Origin: Akkermansiaceae bacterium
GTDB lineage: Bacteria > Verrucomicrobiota > Verrucomicrobiia > Verrucomicrobiales > Akkermansiaceae
NCBI GenBank assembly: GCA_021733795.1
Contig: JAIPKB010000030.1
Span: forward strand, 1 to 36,027
Reading direction: 5' to 3'
Length of the DNA stretch: 36,027 nt
Part shown: positions 31,426-36,027 of the stretch, piece after piece
How the letters are laid out: the number at the start of each line of letters is the position of its first letter
How positions within the stretch are numbered: the stretch's first letter is position 1
Position numbers and translations under genes: made by a program
Notes under the pieces: generated by a model
Told to the model about the DNA's origin: nothing
The model's database searches: none
Seen by the model: the letters and a program-made list of their open reading frames with translations, nothing else

Positions 31426-32057
31426 TACCGCCCCCCCTCCGCCTGCAGAGACTTCCACGACTGAAACCCGAAATAGCCGATCAGCACCGGAAACAAAATC
31501 GACCCGGTGATCCGGTAGACCACGATGGCGGCCGCGCCGGCGGCAAGCACACTCACCCACAGCGTGGTCTTGACCCGCTCCGGCCCCATCAGGGCATTCA
31601 ACATCTGCCCCCCGTCCAGCGGCAACACCGGCACCAAATTGAGCACCGCCCAAAACACACTGATCGCCGACAACCAAAAACAGAAGTATTCCGGCAATCC
31701 ACCCTTCGGAATACCCAACCAAACCACCACCCCCAGCAACCCCAACAAAATCTGCGCCCCAGGCCCCGCCGCAGTCACCCAAAAACTCTGCTTCCGGCCA
31801 AACCACGCCCCGGAAAACTCGGCCACTCCGCCAAATGCCATCAGCGTGATCCTGCTCCGCGCGCCAAACACCTGCCCCGTCAGGGCATGACCGAGTTCAT
31901 GAACCATAATCGAAACAAAGCCGGCCACCATGAACAGCACCAGTTCGATCATCGCCTCCTTGGTATTCACATACATTCCTCCACCCACGATCACCATCGT
32001 CAGCCAAAACCATGGCTGCACTTGAACCGGAATACCAAACAGGGTGAATCGAAGCAT
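31425..32057 (-). CDS. Site-2-type (M50) membrane metalloprotease
   Basis: A 210-residue integral membrane zinc protease. HELGH at 53-57 supplies two zinc ligands and the catalytic Glu within a hydrophobic helix, and NLVPVLPLDGGQ (140-151) supplies the third ligand (D148). About five or six membrane helices are predicted; FGGVAEFSGAWFGRKQSFWVTAAGPGAQILLGLLG lies between. It is short and has no PDZ or CBS domain, as in the SpoIVFB-like/compact group, so the substrate cannot be guessed. The promoter at 32067-32095 places the transcript start a few bases before the ATG. The Wzz-like gene lies downstream on the same strand with its own promoter. Confidence 0.9.
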   Translation of the reverse strand: MLRFTLFGIPVQVQPWFWLTMVIVGGGMYVNTKEAMIELVLFMVAGFVSIMVHELGHALTGQVFGARSRITLMAFGGVAEFSGAWFGRKQSFWVTAAGPGAQILLGLLGVVVWLGIPKGGLPEYFCFWLSAISVFWAVLNLVPVLPLDGGQMLNALMGPERVKTTLWVSVLAAGAAAIVVYRITGSILFPVLIGYFGFQSWKSLQAEGGR

Positions 32058-32066
32058 GACGCGCCC

Positions 32067-32095
32067 CCCATACCCGCATCAATGCCGCTCCGCAA
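32067..32095 (-). promoter_or_regulatory. Candidate promoter of the M50 protease gene
   Basis: On the minus strand, TTGCGG (32095-32090), a 17-bp spacer and TATGGG (32072-32067), 9 bp before the ATG. The -10 box is a weak match; the position agrees with other near-leaderless genes here. Confidence 0.35.
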
Positions 32096-32336
32096 GCGAT
32101 ACCGGGCGTTTTTTCTCACCTTGGCCGGTCCATCAGGGCTTGGGAGCCCCGTAATCCGGTCAAAAACCGCCCCCTGCCCCCGTTTTTTCAAAAAATCCAC
32201 CCTCCTTTGAAAAGAAAGCTTGCCAAGTCCGTCTCCCCCCGCTAGTTTACGGCTGTTCCTGTCGCAATCGTGCACGGGAACGCGCTTCGTCTGGTCTCTC
32301 ACGCCATGGTCTCAGGAAGTGTTGATTGGTATGGCG

Positions 32337-32342
32337 TATATT
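32337..32342 (+). promoter_or_regulatory. Possible -10 box of the RRM gene
   Basis: TATATT ends 10 bp before the ATG at 32353, the spacing found at 9083 and 16600. No -35 hexamer is recognisable 16-18 bp upstream, so confidence is low. The remainder of the gap from 32096 shows nothing else. Confidence 0.3.
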
Positions 32343-32352
32343 ACTGAACGAA

Positions 32353-32784
32353 ATGGACATCTACGTGGGCAATCTGCCCTACACCGCAACCGAAGAAGAC
32401 ATCACAGGCCTCTTCGCCGCACACGGACCCGTCGAGCGGGTCAAACTAGTCACCGATCGCGAAACAGGCCGCTCTAAGGGCTTCGCCTTCGTCACCCTCG
32501 GTGATCAAACCCAGTTGGATGCCGCTATTGAGGCACTCAACGGTTACGATTATCAAGGCCGCGCACTCCGCGTGAATGCCTCCGAACCCAAGGAATCCCG
32601 CCCACCAGGCGGCGGCGGCTACGGCGGCGGCGGCGGTGGTGGCTATAAAGGCGGCGGCGGCGGCGGCGGCTATAAAGGCGGCGGCGGTGGCGGCGGCTAT
32701 AAAGGCGGCGGCGGCGGCGGCTATAAGGGCGGCGGCGGCGGCTACAAAAGCGGCGGCGGCGGCAAAGGCGGCGGCTGGGATTGA
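32353..32784 (+). CDS. Glycine-rich RRM RNA-binding protein
   Basis: A 143-residue cytoplasmic protein with one RNA-recognition motif: RNP2 is IYVGNL (3-8) and RNP1 is KGFAFVTL, with aromatic residues in the expected positions. A long Gly tail follows from about residue 85. The tail is a run of Gly blocks separated by YK, with block lengths 7, 7, 7, 6, 5, 4 and 3 towards the end. Bacterial and cyanobacterial RRM proteins of this type are commonly cold-inducible RNA chaperones; that role is by family analogy. The ATG at 32353 starts directly at the first RRM strand; an in-frame start at 32326 adds nine residues. An intrinsic terminator follows, so the gene is its own transcription unit. Confidence 0.92.
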   Translation: MDIYVGNLPYTATEEDITGLFAAHGPVERVKLVTDRETGRSKGFAFVTLGDQTQLDAAIEALNGYDYQGRALRVNASEPKESRPPGGGGYGGGGGGGYKGGGGGGGYKGGGGGGGYKGGGGGGYKGGGGGYKSGGGGKGGGWD

Positions 32785-32820
32785 TCCCACCGACCTGCTA
32801 ACCGCAAATTAATTCAAACA

Positions 32821-32856
32821 CCCGATCTGCCACCACCCGGTAGGTCGGGTCTTTTC
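32821..32856 (+). terminator. Rho-independent terminator of the RRM gene
   Basis: An 11-bp stem (CCCGATCTGCC at 32821-32831 with GGTAGGTCGGG at 32839-32849, two G-U pairs) with a 7-nt loop is followed by TCTTTTC. It lies 36 bp after the RRM stop and just before nth. Confidence 0.85.
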
Positions 32857-32869
32857 GTGCCCTTCTTTC

Positions 32870-33490
32870 ATGACCAAACCACAGCGCGCCCGGCACCTGC
32901 TGCACCGGCTCAACGAACTCTATCCGCACCCCCCGGTCCCGCTGGACCATCTGGATTCCTACACCCTGCTGGTCGCCGTCCTGCTCTCCGCCCAGTGCAC
33001 CGACGTCCGGGTCAATCAGGTCACCCCGGCCTTGTTTGCCCTGGCGGACACCCCGCAAGCGATGATGCGAGTGCCGGTGGCGGAAATCCAGGCGATCATC
33101 CGCCCATGCGGACTATCACCCCGCAAGTCGGCCGCGATTTCAGAGTTATCAAAAATCCTCGTCAAGCAACACGGCGGTCAGGTCCCCGCCGACTTCGACT
33201 CGCTTGAAGCCCTGCCCGGTGTCGGCCACAAGACCGCCTCGGTGGTCATGGCCCAGGCCTTTGGCGTGCCGGCCTTCCCGGTGGACACCCACATCCACCG
33301 CCTCGCCAAACGCTGGAAGCTCAGTTCGGGGAAAAACGTCGTCCACACGGAACGCGATCTCAAAAGGCTCTTCCCCCGCGAGTGCTGGAACAAGCTGCAC
33401 CTCCAGATCATCTTCTACGGCCGCGAACACTGCACCGCCCGCGGCTGCGACGGCACCACCTGCCTGCTTTGCCAGGAACTGCGGCAATAG
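32870..33490 (+). CDS. nth: Endonuclease III
   Basis: A 206-residue DNA glycosylase/AP lyase that removes oxidised pyrimidines. The helix-hairpin-helix LPGVGHKTASVVMAQAFGVPAFPVDTHIHRL carries catalytic K121 and D139, the exact counterparts of E. coli K120 and D138. LLSAQCTDVRVNQVTPALF near residue 38 is also characteristic. The C-terminal iron-sulphur site is atypical: C188, C193, C198 and C201 are spaced x4, x4, x2, whereas the classic motif is C-x6-C-x2-C-x5-C. The protein ends five residues after the last Cys. Four cysteines are present, so a cluster is still possible. It lies 13 bp after the RRM terminator. Confidence 0.94.
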   Translation: MTKPQRARHLLHRLNELYPHPPVPLDHLDSYTLLVAVLLSAQCTDVRVNQVTPALFALADTPQAMMRVPVAEIQAIIRPCGLSPRKSAAISELSKILVKQHGGQVPADFDSLEALPGVGHKTASVVMAQAFGVPAFPVDTHIHRLAKRWKLSSGKNVVHTERDLKRLFPRECWNKLHLQIIFYGREHCTARGCDGTTCLLCQELRQ

Positions 33491-33494
33491 CCCC

Positions 33495-33518
33495 GTGGCG
33501 GCGGTTTCCAACCGCCAC
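33495..33518. repeat. REP-like hairpin between nth and truA
   Basis: It begins GTGG and contains GGCGGTT (33500-33506) and AACCGCC (33510-33516) with a 3-bp loop. An alternative stem pairs GTGGCGG with CCGCCAC. It is nearly identical to the copy at 35989-36011 and follows the nth stop by 4 bp. Confidence 0.75.
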
Positions 33519-33550
33519 GCCCAGCCCTTCCCCTGGCTTCCCTTCCGGCT

Positions 33551-33571
33551 TGTCTTCTGTCTTCTGTCTTC
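33551..33571 (+). repeat. 7-bp tandem repeat upstream of truA
   Basis: TGTCTTC is repeated three times without interruption, ending 19 bp before the truA ATG. The surrounding sequence is pyrimidine-rich and offers no Shine-Dalgarno site. Confidence 0.75.
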
Positions 33572-33590
33572 TACTCTTTCGTCTTCACGA

Positions 33591-34361
33591 ATGCGCCTCA
33601 AACTGACCATTGCCTACGACGGCCGCCCCTACCACGGCTGGCAGTCCCAACCCGGCGGCAACACCGTGCAGGACCACCTCCACCAGGCCCTGCTGGCGAT
33701 TGCCAAACAACCGGTTCCGATCCAGGGCTCCGGCCGCACCGACACCGGCGTCCATGCCCTGGGACAGACCGCCCACTTCGACGCCCCGCCCGCGCTCACC
33801 ATGAACCCCTGCAACTGGATGCCCGCACTCAACACCAAACTGCCGGCCACCATCCGCGTCATGCGCTGTGAAGAAGCCCCGCCGGAGTTCCACGCCCGCT
33901 TCTCCGCCACCGGCAAAACCTACCACTACGACATCTGCACCGAGCCGGTGCTGCCGCCCCTCCGGGCCGGCCTCGCCTGGCACCTGCCCCAGGCGCTCGA
34001 TCCCGCCGCCCTAACCGAAATTCTCGCCCGGTTCTGTGGCCCCCATGATTTCCACGCCTTCGCCGCCTACCGCGGCAATGAAACTCCGGACACCAGCCAC
34101 CACCGCACCATCCTCCGCGCCGACGCGACTGCCCTAACCGACGGCTGGCGGCTCACCTTCTCCGGCGACGGGTTTTTATATAAAATGGTGCGCATGCTCA
34201 CCGGAGCCGCAGTGAAGGTGGCGCAGGGCCGGGCCTACCCGGACGACCTCGCCGCACTGCTCGACCAGTCGCCCGGCCTGCCGCTCGGCAAATGCAACCA
34301 CTGCGCCCCCGCCGACGGCCTCTATCTCCAACAAGTCCACTATCCCGCCAACCTCCGCTAA
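33591..34361 (+). CDS. truA: tRNA pseudouridine(38-40) synthase
   Basis: This enzyme isomerises uridines 38-40 in the anticodon stem-loop of many tRNAs. The 256-residue protein has RLKLTIAYDGRPYHGWQSQPGGNTVQDHL at the start, the catalytic Asp D51 in GSGRTDTGVHALGQ, FHARFSATGKTYHYDI, and in the C-terminal half GPHDFHAFAAYRG and FLYKMVRMLTGAAVKVAQGR. All are TruA blocks in the right order, and length is normal. The open frame continues far upstream but without homology, so the ATG at 33591 is clear. A small unknown gene follows 18 bp on. Confidence 0.96.
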   Translation: MRLKLTIAYDGRPYHGWQSQPGGNTVQDHLHQALLAIAKQPVPIQGSGRTDTGVHALGQTAHFDAPPALTMNPCNWMPALNTKLPATIRVMRCEEAPPEFHARFSATGKTYHYDICTEPVLPPLRAGLAWHLPQALDPAALTEILARFCGPHDFHAFAAYRGNETPDTSHHRTILRADATALTDGWRLTFSGDGFLYKMVRMLTGAAVKVAQGRAYPDDLAALLDQSPGLPLGKCNHCAPADGLYLQQVHYPANLR

Positions 34362-34379
34362 TTCCCGCCAACTACCGCC

Positions 34380-34670
34380 ATGTCATTCAATCAGGGAGAA
34401 TTCGACTTCGACTCCGGATCCGAGGAAGGATTCCGCAACTGGCGGCGCCGTCTCGACGAGCAGAAACTCGCCTTTGAAACCCGCTGGGGCGTCATCCTCG
34501 GCCGTCGCGTGGCAGTGGAACTCAAATGGCTGGACCGCCCGCTGGAGGGAATCGTCCGCCTGGCTTCGGAAACCCCGCCAAAGGACGCCAAAACCCTCCG
34601 CCTCCGCCTCGGCGACCTCGAATTCACCCCCGCCGAAGTCGCCAGCATGGTCCGGGTGGACGAGCCCTGA
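34380..34670 (+). CDS. Small conserved-looking protein of unknown function
   Basis: A 96-residue soluble protein with an acidic N-terminus (MSFNQGEFDFDSGSEEGF), a basic helix (RNWRRRLDEQKLAFETRWGVILG) and a beta-rich end (VAVELKWLDRPLEGIVRL, TLRLRLGDLEFTPAEVASMVRV). No signal peptide or membrane helix. I recognise no named family. It starts 18 bp after truA on the same strand and is probably co-transcribed; codon use matches its neighbours. A weak hairpin at 34715-34733 may end the unit. Confidence 0.75.
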   Translation: MSFNQGEFDFDSGSEEGFRNWRRRLDEQKLAFETRWGVILGRRVAVELKWLDRPLEGIVRLASETPPKDAKTLRLRLGDLEFTPAEVASMVRVDEP

Positions 34671-34734
34671 GGCGCCTTGAATCGCCCTTCCGCCCTGTCC
34701 GTGTGTGGCAGGTGACGGGTTGTGATCCCGGTCA

Positions 34735-34876
34735 GGCGGACCGGGCAATACTGTTCAATTAAGAATTTCCAACCACGGATTACACGGATTAGCACGGATA
34801 GTGCTCCGCGCTTTTATCTCATCCGTGGTTGAATTAATCTGTCCTTCGCGCCTAATTGAACTGTTGGGCGGACCGG
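34735..34876. mobile_element. Palindromic MITE-like element with 10-bp flanking direct repeats
   Basis: GGCGGACCGG occurs at 34735-34744 and again at 34867-34876, exactly bordering a 122-bp AT-richer insert (34745-34866). The insert has imperfect terminal inverted repeats (CTGTTCAATTAAG at 34751-34763 against CCTAATTGAACTG at 34851-34863, 11 of 13 matching). Inside these is a perfect 10-bp inverted repeat, AACCACGGAT (34771-34780) with ATCCGTGGTT (34821-34830). A 9-bp tandem motif, CACGGATTA, is repeated about three times at 34774-34800. There is no coding capacity. The direct repeats look like a target-site duplication. Confidence 0.55.
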
Positions 34877-34886
34877 TTGGCGGGGG

Positions 34887-35804
34887 TTAGTGAAAGATTT
34901 CTCCTTTGGTGACGTCGCCCGGCACATCCAGCAGTTGCACGCTGGAGATGGTTTTCATGGTTTGGTGGTCGGCGAAGGTCCACACCACCTTTTTGTCGGG
35001 GGTGATTTCCATCAGATGGGGTGCGGTGCCTAACTTGCCGTGGCCCAGCCAGTTGGATATCACGGTATTGCCGTTGGGCAGGCGTTGCAGGCCGGTCATG
35101 AGCGCGAGCCGAATGTCCGGCAGGTCGCCTTGTTTCACCTGCCACACGATTTTGCCGGCGGGATCCACCTCGAAGACGCTGGTACCGTTGTCACATTTCA
35201 TGTCGCCGCAGGCGATCAGGGTGTTGCCGTTGGGCAGACGCGCCGCGCTGTGGGGACCGCCCGGCGCGGTGATGGTGGCCACGGTGGCGCCTTTGGGATC
35301 ATACTCGCGGACCACCTGGCCACCGTAGTGGCAGACCAGATAGTTGCCGTTGGCCAGGCGGCGGGCGTTGCGCATGTAGGTGTGGCCGCCATCGGTGCCC
35401 TCGGCCAACAGCCGGAGCTCCTTGACGATCTTGCCCGCCGGGTTCACCTCGAGCAACCTGCCGGTGTTGCATTCCCCGATGAAGGTGTTGCCGTTGGCCA
35501 GCCGTTGGCAGGCGTAAATCTCGCTTTTCGATTGGTATTCGAACACAACTTCCTTGGCGCGGGTGACCTCCTTGACGCCGTGTCCGGTGTTGAACAACAG
35601 ATTGCCGTTGGGCAACACCCACAGGTCGTTGCAGTTGGCCGCCGGGTATTCCCACTCCACCTTGCCCGCTGTGGAAACGATAAACACCTTGCCCTGGGTG
35701 TAGTCGGTGCAGGCGAAGGGGTGGGAAGTCTCCGCAGCCGGAACCAGGGTGATCAGCGCAAACGTGGCCAAGGCGGTGAAACGGCGAAGCTTGATGGAAT
35801 CCAT
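34887..35804 (-). CDS. Secreted beta-propeller protein with NGN repeats
   Basis: A 305-residue exported protein. The chosen ATG begins a signal peptide (MDSIKLRRFTALATFALITLVPAAE). The mature part is a run of propeller blades, each with a variant of [RV]L[AP]NGN[TYL] and then a short strand: WVLPNGNLLFN, RLANGNTFIGE, RLANGNYLVCH, RLPNGNTLIAC and RLPNGNTVISN, alternating with EVNPAGKIV-like strands. This resembles PQQ-type or arylsulfotransferase-like propellers. I see no full catalytic set, so binding or a sugar/phenol-related activity both remain possible. An ATG at 35840 would extend it by 12 residues. The gene faces the MITE-like element, 10 bp from its edge. Confidence 0.82.
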   Translation of the reverse strand: MDSIKLRRFTALATFALITLVPAAETSHPFACTDYTQGKVFIVSTAGKVEWEYPAANCNDLWVLPNGNLLFNTGHGVKEVTRAKEVVFEYQSKSEIYACQRLANGNTFIGECNTGRLLEVNPAGKIVKELRLLAEGTDGGHTYMRNARRLANGNYLVCHYGGQVVREYDPKGATVATITAPGGPHSAARLPNGNTLIACGDMKCDNGTSVFEVDPAGKIVWQVKQGDLPDIRLALMTGLQRLPNGNTVISNWLGHGKLGTAPHLMEITPDKKVVWTFADHQTMKTISSVQLLDVPGDVTKGEIFH

Positions 35805-35832
35805 GGCAAGTTTACCCAACCTGCGGGGAAAA

Positions 35833-35881
35833 CCTTTCATGGAGGAAAGGACAATCCGTGTCTTTTGACTTGCTGGCAAGT
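35833..35881. promoter_or_regulatory. Two inverted repeats upstream of the propeller gene
   Basis: CCTTTC/GAAAGG with a 6-bp centre (35833-35850), and ACTTGCTGGCAAGT, a palindrome with 6-bp arms and a 2-bp centre (35868-35881). They lie 29 and 64 bp before the start at 35804 and could be regulator sites. I find no convincing -35/-10 pair beside them. Confidence 0.3.
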
Positions 35882-35988
35882 GCTTTCCAACAGAAATAGT
35901 CTCAGAAATGCTGCGGAGGGTCACCGGGCGGGGCATTGCTGGTGAACGGGCGCCTGGAAAAGGGTTTGGGGGGAGGTGAAGTGAAACC

Positions 35989-36011
35989 GTGGCGGCGGTT
36001 TGCAACCGCCA
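35989..36011. repeat. REP-like hairpin at the window end
   Basis: GTGG head, then GGCGGTT (35994-36000), TGC loop and AACCGCC (36004-36010). It shares the preceding CCGTGGC with the copies at 38 and 33495. Confidence 0.75.
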
Positions 36012-36027
36012 AGCCCAACCATCGCTG

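Overview
The window looks like chromosomal DNA of a GC-rich verrucomicrobial-type (PVC superphylum) Gram-negative bacterium. The evidence is circumstantial: an LPS Kdo transferase, TonB-dependent and TolC-type outer-membrane proteins, many secreted or membrane-anchored proteins with no obvious family, a Tat-signal Gfo/Idh/MocA oxidoreductase next to a DUF6807 protein, a hydrazine-synthase-alpha-like dihaem protein, and a REP-associated transposase of the long type. No rRNA or tRNA gene, CRISPR array or prophage was seen.

Layout. 1-863: REP-like hairpins and an sdhB with no sdhCA beside it. 864-1398: no protein gene, but a + strand promoter, two 66-nt stem-loop copies and a U-tract, together a plausible small-RNA gene meeting lgt tail to tail. 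1399-9083 (minus): lgt preceded by a heavy-metal export cluster. The cluster reads, in transcription order, a His/Cys-rich secreted protein, a TolC-like outer-membrane protein, a periplasmic adaptor with a His-rich C-terminal membrane tail, an RND pump, and a small secreted protein ending in a Cys/His tail. 9297-13327 (minus): envelope/translation operon with an unknown secreted protein, an AsmA-like anchored protein, rsmD and waaA. 13582-18474: an alkaline-phosphatase-superfamily membrane enzyme, an unknown anchored protein, an MGDG-synthase-like glycosyltransferase and a HAD phosphatase. 18475-25050: a block that looks acquired (Gfo/Idh/MocA, DUF6807, giant NPCBM/beta-propeller/dihaem protein). 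25051-26500: tandem Shine-Dalgarno-like repeats, a RAYT transposase and the tail of a second RAYT. 26611-30370: thiG, a TonB-dependent receptor and an AT-richer unknown gene. 30439-32057 (minus): a Wzz-like protein and an M50 protease. 32353-34670: a glycine-rich RRM protein with an intrinsic terminator, nth, truA and a small unknown gene. 34735-34876: a palindromic, MITE-like element with 10-bp direct repeats. 34887-35804 (minus): a secreted beta-propeller. The window ends in another REP-like hairpin.

How it fits together. The strongest functional units are the metal-efflux operon, which has its own promoter at 9094-9122, and the envelope-lipid genes (waaA, AsmA-like, phosphoethanolamine-transferase-like, MGDG-synthase-like, Wzz-like). 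Two expression themes recur. Several promoters place the -10 box only 6-10 nt before the start codon, so the transcripts would be nearly leaderless. Short tandem repeats also sit directly upstream of several start codons where a ribosome-binding site would be expected. In contrast, the giant gene at 21595 has a conventional promoter, leader and Shine-Dalgarno sequence, which supports a foreign origin. All function calls come from reading motifs by eye; no database search was run.
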